From the NCBI RefSeq assembly GCF_050947335.1, contig NW_027474118.1, forward strand, positions 1 to 64,000: 64,000 bases of DNA, read 5' to 3'. Shown here piece after piece: positions 35,601 to 51,429 of the stretch (positions within the stretch are counted from its first letter, which is position 1; each line of letters opens with the position of its first letter). A program made the position numbers and the translations under genes. The stretch comes from Megachile rotundata (taxonomy: Eukaryota > Arthropoda > Insecta > Hymenoptera > Megachilidae). The notes below the pieces were generated by a model. That model did no database searches, was not told the origin of the DNA, and saw only the letters and a program-made list of their open reading frames with translations.

Positions 35601-38600
35601 TAACCATATTATGCTTATATTATCGGTAGAACGACAATTACTATACTTGTTACTCTTATTATTATCAATCTAACTCATATTATTGGCCATATTATGTGGA
35701 TATGATCGATAGGACGACAATTACTATACCCATTACTCTTATTATTATCAATCTAACTCATATTATTAGCCATATTAAGCTTATATGATCGATAGAACGA
35801 CAATTACTATACTTATTACTCTTATTATTATCAATCTAACTCATATTATTAGCCATATTATGCTTATATGATCGATAGAACGACAATTGCTATACTTGTT
35901 ACTCTTATTATTATCAATCTATCTCATATTATTAGCCGGATTATGCTTATATGATCGATAGAATGACAATTACTATACTTATTCCTCTTACTATTACCAA
36001 TCTAACTCATATAATTAGCCATATTATGCTTATATGATCGACTGAACGAAGATTGCTGTACTTATTACTCTTAATATTACCAATCTAACTCATATTATTA
36101 GCCATATTATGCTTATATTATCGGTAGAACGACAATCACTATACTTGTTACTCTTATTATTATCAATCTAACTCATATTATTGGCCATATTATGTGGATA
36201 TGATCGATAGGACGACAATTACTATACCCATTACTCTTATTATTATCAATCTAACTCATATTATTAGCCATATTATGCTTATATGATCGATTGAACGAAG
36301 ATTACTGTACTTATTATTCTTATTATTACCAATCTAACTCATATTATTAGCCATATTATGCTTATATTATCGATAGAACGACAATTACTATACTTGTTAC
36401 TCTTATTATTATCAATCTAACTCATATTATTAGACATATTATGCTTATATGATCGATTGAACGACAATTTCTAAACATGTTACTTTCATTATTATCAATC
36501 TAACTCATATTATTAGCCATATTATGCTTATATGATCGATAGAATGACAATTACTATACTTATTACTCTTACTTTTATCAATCTAACTCATATTATTAGC
36601 CATATTATGCTTATATGATCGATTAAACGACAATTACTATACTTGTTACTCTTATTATTATCAATCTAACTCATATTACTGGCCATATTATGTGGATATG
36701 ACCGATAGGACGACAATTACTATACCCATTACTCTTATTATTATCAATCTAACTCATATTATTAGCCATAATAAGCTTATATGATCGATAGAACGACAAT
36801 TACTATACTTATTACTCTTATTATTATCAGTCTAACTCAAATTATTGGCCATATTATGCTTATATTATCGATAGAACGACAATTACTATACTTGTTACTC
36901 TTATTATTATCAATCTAACTCATATTATTGGCCATATTATGTGGATATGATCGATAGGACGACAATTACTATACCCATTACTCTTATTATTATCAATCTA
37001 ACTCATATTATTAACCATATTATGCAGATATGATCGATAGGACGACAATTACTATACCCATTACTCTTATTATTATCAATCTAACTCATATTATTAGCCA
37101 TATTATGCTTATATTATCGATAGAACGACAATTACTATACTTGTTACTCTTATTATTATCAATCTAACTCATATTATTAACCATATTATGCTTATATTAT
37201 CGGTAGAACGACAATTACTATACTTGTTACTCTTATTATTATCAATCTAACTCATATTATTGGCCATATTATGTGGATATGATCGATAGGACGACAATTA
37301 CTATACCCATTACTCTTATTATTATCAATCTAACTCATATTATTAGCCATATTAAGCTTATATGATCGATAGAACGACAATTACTATACTTATTACTCTT
37401 ATTATTATCAATCTAACTCATATTATTAGCCATATTATGCTTATATGATCGATAGAACGACAATTGCTATACTTGTTACTCTTATTATTATCAATCTATC
37501 TCATATTATTAGCCGGATTATGCTTATATGATCGATAGAATGACAATTACTATACTTATTCCTCTTACTATTACCAATCTAACTCATATAATTAGCCATA
37601 TTATGCTTATATGATCGATTGAACGAAGATTACTGTACTTATTACTCTTAATATTACCAATCTAATTCATATTATTAGCCATATTATGCTTATATTATCG
37701 GTAGAACGACAATCACTATACTTGGTACTCTTATTATTATCAATCTAACTTATATTATTGGCCATATTATGTGGATATGATCGATAGGACGACAATTACT
37801 ATACCCATTACTCTTATTATTATCAATCTAACTCATATTATTAGCCATATTATGCTTATATGATCGATTGAACGAAGATTACTGTACTTATTATTCTTAT
37901 TATTACCAATCTAACTCATATTATTAGCCATATTATGCTTATATTATCGATAGAACGACAATTACTATACTTGTTACTCTTATTATTATCAATCTAACTC
38001 ATATTATTGGCCATATTATGTGGATATGATCGATAGGACGACAATTACTATACCCATTACTCTTATTATTATCAATCTAACTCATATTATTAACCATATT
38101 ATGCAGATATGATCGATAGAACGACAATTACTATACTTATTACTCTTAGTATTATCAATCTAACTCATATTATTAGCCATATTATGCTTATATTATCGAT
38201 AGAACGACAATTACTATACTTTGTACTCTTATTATTATCAATCTAACTCATATTATTGGCCATATTATGTGGATATGATCGATAGGACGACAATTACTAT
38301 ACCCATTACTCTTATTATTATCAATCTAACTCATATTATTAGCCATATTATGCTTATATGATCGATTGAACGAAGATTACTGTACTTATTATTCTTATTA
38401 TTACCAATCTAACTCATATTATTAGCCATATTATGCTTATATTATCGATAGAACGACAATTACTATACTTGTTACTCTTATTATTATCAATCTAACTCAT
38501 ATTATTAGCCATATTATGCTTATATAATCGATTGAACGACAATTTCTAAACCTGTTACTTTCATTATTATCAATCTAACCCATATTATTAGCCATACTAT

Positions 38601-39433
38601 GCTTATATGATCGATAGAGCGACAATTACTATACTTATTACTCTTATTATTACCAATCTAACTCATATTATTAGCCATATTATGCTTATATTATCGATAG
38701 AACGACAATTACTATACTTGTTACTCTTATTATTATCAATCTAACTCATATTATTGGCCATATTATGTGGATATGATCGATAGGACGACAATTAATATAC
38801 CCATTACTCTTATTATTATCAATCTAACTCATATTATTAGCCATATTATGCTTATATTATCGATAGAACGACAATTACTATACTTGTTACTCTTATGATT
38901 ATCAATCTAACTCATATTATTAACCATATTATGCTTATATTATCGGTAGAACGACAATTACTATACTTGTTACTCTTATTATTATCAATCTAACTCATAT
39001 TATTGGCCATATTATGTGGATATGATCGATAGAACGACAATTACTATACCCATTACTCTTATTATTATCAATCTAACTCATATTATTAGCCATATTAAGC
39101 TTATATGATCGATAGAACGACAATTACTATACTTATTACTCTTATTATTATCAATCTAACTCATATTATTAGCCGTATTATGCTTATATGATCGATAGAA
39201 CGACAATTGCTATACTTGTTACTCTTATTATTATCAATCTATCTCATATTATTAGCCGGATTATGCTTATATGATCGATAGAATGACAATTACTATACTT
39301 ATTCCTCTTACTATTACCAATCTAACTCATATAATTAGCCATATTATGCTTATATGATCGATTGAACGAAGATTGCTGTACTTATTACTCTTAATATTAC
39401 CAATCTAACTCATATTATTAGCCATATTATGCT
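29601..39433. repeat. Higher-order repeat, two copies of a 59-monomer unit (4,897 bp)
   Basis: The private variant ACATGTTACCC is at 30167 and 35064, and ACTGGCC with ATGACCGATAGG at 31781 and 36678. Both offsets are exactly 4,897 bp, which is 59 x 83. Copy 1 runs about 29.6-34.5 kb and copy 2 about 34.5-39.4 kb. A partial third copy, lacking the ACATGTT variant, continues to about 40.1 kb. Confidence 0.92.
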
Positions 39434-40927
39434 TATATTATCGATAGAACGACAATTACTATACTTGTTACTCTTATTATTATCAATCTAACTCATATTA
39501 TTAGACATATTATGCTTATATGATCGATTGAACGACAATTTCTAAACCTGTTACTTTCATTATTATCAATCTAACTCATATTATTAGCCATATTAAGCTT
39601 ATATGATCGATAGAACGACAATTACTATACTTATTACTCTTAGTATTATCAATCTAACTCATATTATTAGCCATATTATGCTTATATTATCGATAGAACG
39701 ACAATTACTATACTTGTTACTCTTATTATTATCAATCTAACTCATATTATTAACCATATTATGCTTATATTATCGATAGAACGACAATTACTATACTTGT
39801 TACTCTTATTATTATCAATCTAACCCATATTATTAGCCATATTATGCTTATATGATCGATAGAGCGACAATTACTATACTTATTACTCTTATTATTATCA
39901 ATCTAACTCATATTATTAGCCATATTATGCTTATATGATCGATAGAACGACAATTACTATACTTGTTACTCTTATTATTATCAATCTAACTCATATTATT
40001 GGCCATATTATGTGGATATGATCGATAGGACGACAATTACTATACTTGTTACTCTTATTATTATCAATCTAACCCATATTATTAGCCATATTATGCTTAT
40101 ATGATCGATAGAGCGACAATTACTATACTTATTACTCTTATTATTACCAATCTATCTCATATTATTAGCCATATTATGCTTATATTATCGATAGAACGAC
40201 AATTACTATACTTGTTACTCTTATTATTATCAATCTAACTCATATTATTGGCCATATTATGTGGATATGATCGATAGGACGACAATTACTATACCCATTA
40301 CTCTTATTATTATCAATCTAACTCATATTATTAGCCATATTATGCAGATATGATCGATAGAACGACAATTACTATACTTATTACTCTTATTATTATCAAT
40401 CTAACTCATATTATTAGCCATATTATGCTTATATTATCGATAGAACGACAATTACTATACTTGTGACTCTTATTATTATCAATCTATCTCATATTATTAG
40501 CCGGATTATGCTTATATGATCGATAGAATGACAATTACTATACTTATTCCTCTTACTATTACCAATCTAACTCATATAATTAGCCATATTATGCTTATAT
40601 GATCGATTGAACGAAGATTGCTGTACTTATTACTCTTAATATTACCAATCTAACTCATATTATTAGCCATATTATGCTTATATTATCGGTAGAACGACAA
40701 TCACTATACTTGGTACTCTTATTATTATCAATCTAACTCATATTATTAGACATATTATGCTTATATGATCGATTGAACGACAATTTCTAAACCTGTTACT
40801 TTCATTATTATCAATCTAACTCATATTATTAGCCATATTAAGCTTATATGATCGATAGAACGACAATTACTATACTTATTACTCTTAGTATTATCAATCT
40901 AACTCATATTATTAGCCATATTATGCT

Positions 40928-42765
40928 TATATTATCGATTGAACGAAGATTACTGTACTTATTATTCTTATTATTACCAATCTAACTCATATTATTAGCC
41001 ATATTATGCTTATATTATCGATAGAACGACAATTACTATACTTGTTACTCTTATTATTATCAATCTAACTCATATTATTAACCATATTATGCTTATATTA
41101 TCGATAGAACGACAATTACTATACTTGTTACTCTTATTATTATCAATCTAACTCATATTATTAGCCATATTATGCTTATATGATCGATAGAACGACAATT
41201 ACTATACTTGTTACTCTTATTATTATCAATCTAACTCATATTATTGGCCATATTATGTGGATATGATCGATAGGACGACAATTACTATACTTGTTACTCT
41301 TATTATTATCAATCTAACCCATATTATTAACCATATTATGCTTATATGATCGATAGAGCGACAATTACTATACTTATTACTCTTATTATTACCAATCTAA
41401 CTCATATTATTAGCCATATTATGCTTATATTATCGATAGAACGACAATTACTATACTTGTTACTCTTATTATTATCAATCTAACTCATATTATTGGCCAT
41501 ATTATGTGGATATGATCGATAGGACGACAATTACTATACCCATTACTCTTATTATTATCAATCTAACTCATATTATTAACCATATTATGCAGATATGATC
41601 GATAGAACGACAATTACTATACTTATTACTCTTAGTATTATCAATCTAACTCATATTATTAGCCATATTATGCTTATATTATCGATAGAACGACAATTAC
41701 TATACTTGTTACTCTTATTATTATCAGTCTAACTCATATTATTGGCCATATTATGTGGATATGATCGATAGGACGACAATTACTATACCCATTACTCTTA
41801 TTATTATCAATCTAACTCATATTATTAGCCAAACTATGCTTATATGATCGATTGAACGAAGATTACTGTACTTATTATTCTTATTATTACCAATCTAACT
41901 CATATTATTAGCCATATTATGCTTATATTATCGATAGAACGACAATTACTATACTTGTTACTCTTATTATTATCAATCTAACTCATATTATTAACCATAT
42001 TATGCTTATATTATCGATAGAACGACAATTACTATACTTGTTACTCTTATTATTATCAATCTAACTCATATTATTAGCCATATTATGCTTATATGATCGA
42101 TAGAACGACAATTACTATACTTGTTACTCTTATTATTATCAATCTAACTCATATTATTGGCCATATTATGTGGATATGATCGATAGGACGACAATTACTA
42201 TACTTGTTACTCTTATTATTATCAATCTAACCCATATTATTAACCATATTATGCTTATATGATCGATAGAGCGACAATTACTATACTTATTACTCTTATT
42301 ATTACCAATCTAACTCATATTATTAGCCATATTATGCTTATATTATCGATAGAACGACAATTACTATACTTGTTACTCTTATTATTATCAATCTAACTCA
42401 TATTATTGGCCATATTATGTGGATATGATCGATAGGACGACAATTACTATACCCATTACTCTTATTATTATCAATCTAACTCATATTATTAACCATATTA
42501 TGCAGATATGATCGATAGAACGACAATTACTATACTTATTACTCTTAGTATTATCAATCTAACTCATATTATTAGCCATATTATGCTTATATTATCGATA
42601 GAACGACAATTACTATACTTGTTACTCTTATTATTATCAGTCTAACTCATATTATTGGCCATATTATGTGGATATGATCGATAGGACGACAATTACTATA
42701 CCCATTACTCTTATTATTATCAATCTAACTCATATTATTAGCCAAACTATGCTTATATGATCGAT
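40928..42765. repeat. Higher-order repeat, two copies of an 11-monomer unit (913 bp)
   Basis: The variant GCCAAACTATG occurs at 41828 and 42741, exactly 913 bp (11 x 83) apart, and the monomers before each are the same class in the same order. It is the shortest local duplication I could establish in the window. Confidence 0.85.
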
Positions 42766-45700
42766 TGAACGAAGATTACTGTACTTATTATTCTTATTAT
42801 TACCAATCTAACTCATATTATTAGCCATATTATGCTTATATTATCGGTAGAACGACAATTACTATACTTGTTACTCTTATTATTATCAATCTAACTCATA
42901 TTATTGGCCATATTATGTGGATATGATCGATAGAACGACAATTACTATACTTATTACTCTTATTATTATCAATCTAACTCATATTATTGGCCATATTATG
43001 TGGATATGATCGATAGGACGACAATTACTATACCCATTACTCTTATTATTATCAATCTAACTCATATTATTAGCCATATTATGCTTATATTATCGATAGA
43101 ACGACAATTACTATACTTGTTACTCTTATTATTATCAATCTAACTCATATTATTAACCATATTATGCTTATATTATCGGTAGAACGACAATTACTATACT
43201 TGTTACTCTTATTATTATCAATCTAACTCATATTATTGGCCATATTATGTGGATATGATCGATAGAACGACAATTACTATACTTATTACTCTTATTATTA
43301 TCAATCTAACTCATATTATTAGCCATATTATGCTTATATGATCGATAGAACGACAATTGCTATACTTGTTACTCTTATTATTATCAATCTATCTCATATT
43401 ATTAGCCGGATTATGCTTATATGATCGATAGAATGACAATTACTATACTTATTCCTCTTACTATTACCAATCTAACTCATATAATTAGCCATATTATGCT
43501 TATATGATCGATTGAACGAAGATTGCTGTACTTATTACTCTTAATATTACCAATCTAACTCATATTATTAGCCATATTATGCTTATATTATCGATAGAAC
43601 GACAATTACTATACTTGTTACTCTTATTATTATCAATCTAACTCATATTATTAGACATATTATGCTTATATGATCGATTGAACGACAATTTCTAAACCTG
43701 TTACTTTCATTATTATCAATCTAACTCATATTATTAGCCATATTAAGCTTATATGATCGATAGAACGACAATTACTATACTTATTACTCTTAGTATTATC
43801 AATCTAACTCATATTATTAGCCATATTATGCTTATATTATCGATAGAACGACAATTACTATACTTGTTACTCTTATTATTATCAATCTAACTCATATTAT
43901 TAACCATATTATGCTTATATTATCGATAGAACGACAATTACTATACTTGTTACTCTTATTGTTATCAATCTAACCCATATTATTAGCCATATTATGCTTA
44001 TATGATCGATAGAGCGACAATTACTATACTTATAACTCTTATTATTATCAATCTAACTCATATTATTAGCCATATTATGCTTATATGATCGATAGAACGA
44101 CAATTACTATACTTGTTACTCTTATTATTATCAATCTAACTCATATTATTGGCCATATTATGTGGATATGATCGATAGGACGACAATTACTATACTTGTT
44201 ACTCTTATTATTATCAATCTAACCCATATTATTAGCCATATTATGCTTATATGATCGATAGAGCGACAATTACTATACTTATTACTCTTATTATTACCAA
44301 TCTAACTCATATTATTAGCCATATTATGCTTATATTATCGATAGAACGACAATTACTATACTTGTTACTCTTATTATTATCAATCTAACTCATATTATTG
44401 GCCATATTATGTGGATATGATCGATAGGACGACAATTACTATACCCATTACTCTTATTATTATCAATCTAACTCATATTATTAACCATATTATGCAGATA
44501 TGATCGATAGAACGACAATTACTATACTTATTACTCTTAGTATTATCAATCTAACTCATATTATTAGCCATATTATGCTTATATTATCGATAGAACGACA
44601 ATTACTATACTTGTTACTCTTATTATTATCAATCTAACTCATATTATTAACCATATTATGCTTATATTATCGGTAGAACGTCAATTACTATACTTGTTAC
44701 TCTTATTATTATCAATCTAACTCATATTATTGGCCATATTATGTGGATATGATCGATAGGACGACAATTACTATACCCATTACTCTTATTATTATCAATC
44801 TAACTCATATTATTAGCCATATTAAGCTTATATGATCGATAGAACGACAATTACTATACTTATTACTCTTATTATTATCAATCTAACTCATATTATTAGC
44901 CATATTATGCTTATATGATCGATAGAACGACAATTGCTATACTTGTTACTCTTATTATTATCAATCTATCTCATATTATTAGCCGGATTATGCTTATATG
45001 ATCGATAAAATGACAATTACTATACTTATTCCTCTTACTATTACCAATCTAACTCATATAATTAGCCATATTATGCTTATATGATCGACTGAACGAAGAT
45101 TGCTGTACTTATTACTCTTAATATTACCAATCTAACTCATATTATTAGCCATATTATGCTTATATTATCGGTAGAACGACAATCACTATACTTGTTACTC
45201 TTATTATTATCAATCTAACTCATATTATTGGCCATATTATGTGGATATGATCGATAGGACGACAATTACTATACCCATTACTCTTATTATTATCAATCTA
45301 ACTCATATTATTAGCCATATTATGCAGATATGATCGATAGAACGACAATTACTATACTTATTACTCTTAGTATTATCAATCTAACTCATATTATTAGGAA
45401 TATTATGCTTATATTATCGATAGAACGACAATTACTATACTTGTTACTCTTATTATTATCAATCTAACTCATATTATTAACCATATTATGCTTATATTAT
45501 CGGTAGAACGACAATTACTATACTTGTTACTCTTATTATTATCAATCTAACTCATATTATTGGCCATATTATGTGGATATGATCGATAGGACGACAATTA
45601 CTATACCCATTACTCTTATTATTATCAATCTAACTCATATTATTAGCCATATTAAGCTTATATGATCGATAGAACGACAATTACTATACTTATTACTCTT

Positions 45701-48700
45701 ATTATTATCAATCTAACTCATATTATTAGCCATATTATGCTTATATGATCGATATAACGACAATTGCTATACTTGTTACTCTTATTATTATCAATCTAAC
45801 CCATATTATTAGCCATATTATGCTTATATGATCGATAGAGCGACAATTACTATACTTATTACTCTTATTATTACCAATCTAACTCATATTATTAGCCATA
45901 TTATGCTTATATTATCGATAGAACGACAATTACTATACTTGTTACTCTTATTATTATCAATCTAACTCATATTATTGGCCATATTATGTGGATATGATCG
46001 ATAGGACGACAATTACTATACCCATTACTCTTATTATTATCAATCTAACTCATATTATTAACCATATTATGCAGATATGATCGATAGAACGACAATTACT
46101 ATACTTATTACTCTTAGTATTATCAATCTAACTCATATTATTAGCCATATTATGCTTATATTATCGATAGAACGACAATTACTATACTTGTTACTCTTAT
46201 TATTATCAATCTAACTCATATTATTAACCATATTATGCTTATATTATCGGTAGAACGACAATTACTATACTTGTTACTCTTATTATTATCAATCTAACTC
46301 ATATTATTGGCCATATTATGTGGATATGATCGATAGGACGACAATTACTATACCCATTACTCTTATTATTATCAATCTAACTCATATTATTAGCCATATT
46401 AAGCTTATATGATCGATAGAACGACAATTACTATACTTATTACTCTTAGTATTATCAATCTAACTCATATTATTAGCCATATTATGCTTATATTATCGAT
46501 AGAACGACAATTACTATACTTGTTACTCTTATTATTATCAGTCTAACTCATATTATTGGCCATATTATGTGGATATGATCGATAGGACGACAATTACTAT
46601 ACCCATTACTCTTATTATTATCAATCTAACTCATATTATTAGCCAAACTATGCTTATATGATCGATTGAACGAAGATTACTGTACTTATTATTCTTATTA
46701 TTACCAATCTAACTCATATTATTAGCCATATTATGCTTATATTATCGGTAGAACGACAATTACTATACTTGTTACTCTTATTATTATCAATCTAACTCAT
46801 ATTATTGGCCATATTATGTGGATATGATCGATAGAACGACAATTACTATACTTATTACTCTTATTATTATCAATCTAACTCATATTATTGGCCATATTAT
46901 GTGGATATGATCGATAGGACGACAATTACTATACCCATTACTCTTATTATTATCAATCTAACTCATATTATTAGCCATATTATGCTTATATTATCGATAG
47001 AACGACAATTACTATACTTGTTACTCTTATTATTATCAATCTAACTCATATTATTAACCATATTATGCTTATATTATCGGTAGAACGACAATTACTATAC
47101 TTGTTACTCTTATTATTATCAATCTAACTCATATTATTGGCCATATTATGTGGATATGATCGATAGAACGACAATTACTATACTTATTACTCTTATTATT
47201 ATCAATCTAACTCATATTATTAGCCATATTATGCTTATATGATCGATAGAACGACAATTGCTATACTTGTTACTCTTATTATTATCAATCTATCTCATAT
47301 TATTAGCCGGATTATGCTTATATGATCGATAGAATGACAATTACTATACTTATTCCTCTTACTATTACCAATCTAACTCATATAATTAGCCATATTATGC
47401 TTATATGATCGATTGAACGAAGATTGCTGTACTTATTACTCTTAATATTACCAATCTAACTCATATTATTAGCCATATTATGCTTATATTATCGATAGAA
47501 CGACAATTACTATACTTGTTACTCTTATTATTATCAATCTAACTCATATTATTAGACATATTATGCTTATATGATCGATTGAACGACAATTTCTAAACCT
47601 GTTACTTTCATTATTATCAATCTAACTCATATTATTAGCCATATTAAGCTTATATGATCGATAGAACGACAATTACTATACTTATTACTCTTAGTATTAT
47701 CAATCTAACTCATATTATTAGCCATATTATGCTTATATTATCGATAGAACGACAATTACTATACTTGTTACTCTTATTATTATCAATCTAACTCATATTA
47801 TTAACCATACTATGCTTATATTATCGATAGAACGACAATTACTATACTTGTTACTCTTATTGTTATCAATCTAACCCATATTATTAGCCATATTATGCTT
47901 ATATGATCGATAGAGCGACAATTACTATACTTATAACTCTTATTATTATCAATCTAACTCATATTATTAGCCATATTATGCTTATATGATCGATAGAACG
48001 ACAATTACTATACTTGTTACTCTTATTATTATCAATCTAACTCATATTATTGGCCATATTATGTGGATATGATCGATAGGACGACAATTACTATACTTGT
48101 TACTCTTATTATTATCAATCTAACCCATATTATTAGCCATATTATGCTTATATGATCGATAGAGCGACAATTACTATACTTATTACTCTTATTATTACCA
48201 ATCTAACTCATATTATTAGCCATATTATGCTTATATTATCGATAGAACGACAATTACTATACTTGTTACTCTTATTATTATCAATCTAACTCATATTATT
48301 GGCCATATTATGTGGATATGATCGATAGGACGACAATTACTATACCCATTACTCTTATTATTATCAATCTAACTCATATTATTAACCATATTATGCAGAT
48401 ATGATCGATAGAACGACAATTACTATACTTATTACTCTTAGTATTATCAATCTAACTCATATTATTAGCCATATTATGCTTATATTATCGATAGAACGAC
48501 AATTACTATACTTGTTACTCTTATTATTATCAATCTAACTCATATTATTAACCATATTATGCTTATATTATCGGTAGAACGTCAATTACTATACTTGTTA
48601 CTCTTATTATTATCAATCTAACTCATATTATTGGCCATATTATGTGGATATGATCGATAGGACGACAATTACTATACCCATTACTCTTATTATTATCAAT

Positions 48701-50330
48701 CTAACTCATATTATTAGCCATATTAAGCTTATATGATCGATAGAACGACAATTACTATACTTATTACTCTTATTATTATCAATCTAACTCATATTATTAG
48801 CCATATTATGCTTATATGATCGATAGAACGACAATTGCTATACTTGTTACTCTTATTATTATCAATCTATCTCATATTATTAGCCGGATTATGCTTATAT
48901 GATCGATAAAATGACAATTACTATACTTATTCCTCTTACTATTACCAATCTAACTCATATAATTAGCCATATTATGCTTATATGATCGACTGAACGAAGA
49001 TTGCTGTACTTATTACTCTTAATATTACCAATCTAACTCATATTATTAGCCATATTATGCTTATATTATCGGTAGAACGACAATCACTATACTTGTTACT
49101 CTTATTATTATCAATCTAACTCATATTATTGGCCATATTATGTGGATATGATCGATAGGACGACAATTACTATACCCATTACTCTTATTATTATCAATCT
49201 AACTCATATTATTAGCCATATTATGCAGATATGATCGATAGAACGACAATTACTATACTTATTACTCTTAGTATTATCAATCTAACTCATATTATTAGGA
49301 ATATTATGCTTATATTATCGATAGAACGACAATTACTATACTTGTTACTCTTATTATTATCAATCTAACTCATATTATTAACCATATTATGCTTATATTA
49401 TCGGTAGAACGACAATTACTATACTTGTTACTCTTATTATTATCAATCTAACTCATATTATTGGCCATATTATGTGGATATGATCGATAGGACGACAATT
49501 ACTATACCCATTACTCTTATTATTATCAATCTAACTCATATTATTAGCCATATTAAGCTTATATGATCGATAGAACGACAATTACTATACTTATTACTCT
49601 TATTATTATCAATCTAACTCATATTATTAGCCATATTATGCTTATATGATCGATATAACGACAATTGCTATACTTGTTACTCTTATTATTATCAATCTAA
49701 CCCATATTATTAGCCATATTATGCTTATATGATCGATAGAGCGACAATTACTATACTTATTACTCTTATTATTACCAATCTAACTCATATTATTAGCCAT
49801 ATTATGCTTATATTATCGATAGAACGACAATTACTATACTTGTTACTCTTATTATTATCAATCTAACTCATATTATTGGCCATATTATGTGGATATGATC
49901 GATAGGACGACAATTACTATACCCATTACTCTTATTATTATCAATCTAACTCATATTATTAACCATATTATGCAGATATGATCGATAGAACGACAATTAC
50001 TATACTTATTACTCTTAGTATTATCAATCTAACTCATATTATTAGCCATATTATGCTTATATTATCGATAGAACGACAATTACTATACTTGTTACTCTTA
50101 TTATTATCAATCTAACTCATATTATTAACCATATTATGCTTATATTATCGGTAGAACGACAATTACTATACTTGTTACTCTTATTATTATCAATCTAACT
50201 CATATTATTGGCCATATTATGTGGATATGATCGATAGGACGACAATTACTATACCCATTACTCTTATTATTATCAATCTAACTCATATTATTAGCCATAT
50301 TAAGCTTATATGATCGATAGAACGACAATT
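42510..50330. repeat. Higher-order repeat, two copies of a 47-monomer unit (3,901 bp)
   Basis: GCCAAACTATG at 42741 and 46642, GATAAAATG at 45004 and 48905, and ATTAGGA at 45393 and 49294 are each 3,901 bp apart (47 x 83). A nested 1,577-bp step (19 x 83) links 48905 to 50482 and 49294 to 50871, so a further duplication with another register is superimposed at the right edge. Confidence 0.9.
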
Positions 50331-51429
50331 ACTATACTTATTACTCTTATTATTATCAATCTAACTCATATTATTAGCCATATTATGCTTATATGATCGA
50401 TAGAACGACAATTGCTATACTTGTTACTCTTATTATTATCAATCTATCTCATATTATTAGCCGGATTATGCTTATATGATCGATAAAATGACAATTACTA
50501 TACTTATTCCTCTTACTATTACCAATCTAACTCATATAATTAGCCATATTATGCTTATATGATCGACTGAACGAAGATTGCTGTACTTATTACTCTTAAT
50601 ATTACCAATCTAACTCATATTATTAGCCATATTATGCTTATATTATCGGTAGAACGACAATCACTATACTTGTTACTCTTATTATTATCAATCTAACTCA
50701 TATTATTGGCCATATTATGTGGATATGATCGATAGGACGACAATTACTATACCCATTACTCTTATTATTATCAATCTAACTCATATTATTAGCCATATTA
50801 TGCAGATATGATCGATAGAACGACAATTACTATACTTATTACTCTTAGTATTATCAATCTAACTCATATTATTAGGAATATTATGCTTATATTATCGATA
50901 GAACGACAATTACTATACTTGTTACTCTTATTATTATCAATCTAACTCATATTATTAACCATATTATGCTTATATTATCGGTAGAACGACAATTACTATA
51001 CTTGTTACTCTTATTATTATCAATCTAACTCATATTATTGGCCATATTATGTGGATATGATCGATAGGACGACAATTACTATACCCATTACTCTTATTAT
51101 TATCAATCTAACTCATATTATTAGCCATATTAAGCTTATATGATCGATAGAACGACAATTACTATACTTATTACTCTTATTATTATCAATCTAACTCATA
51201 TTATTAGCCATATTATGCTTATATGATCGATATAACGACAATTGCTATACTTATTACTCTTATTATTATTAATCTAACTCATATTATTAGCCATATTATG
51301 CTTATATGATCGATTGAACGACAATTTCTAAACCTGTTACTTTCATTATTATCAATCTAACTCATATTATTAGCCATATTATGCTTATATGATCGATTGA
51401 ACGACAATTACTATACTTGTTACTCTTAT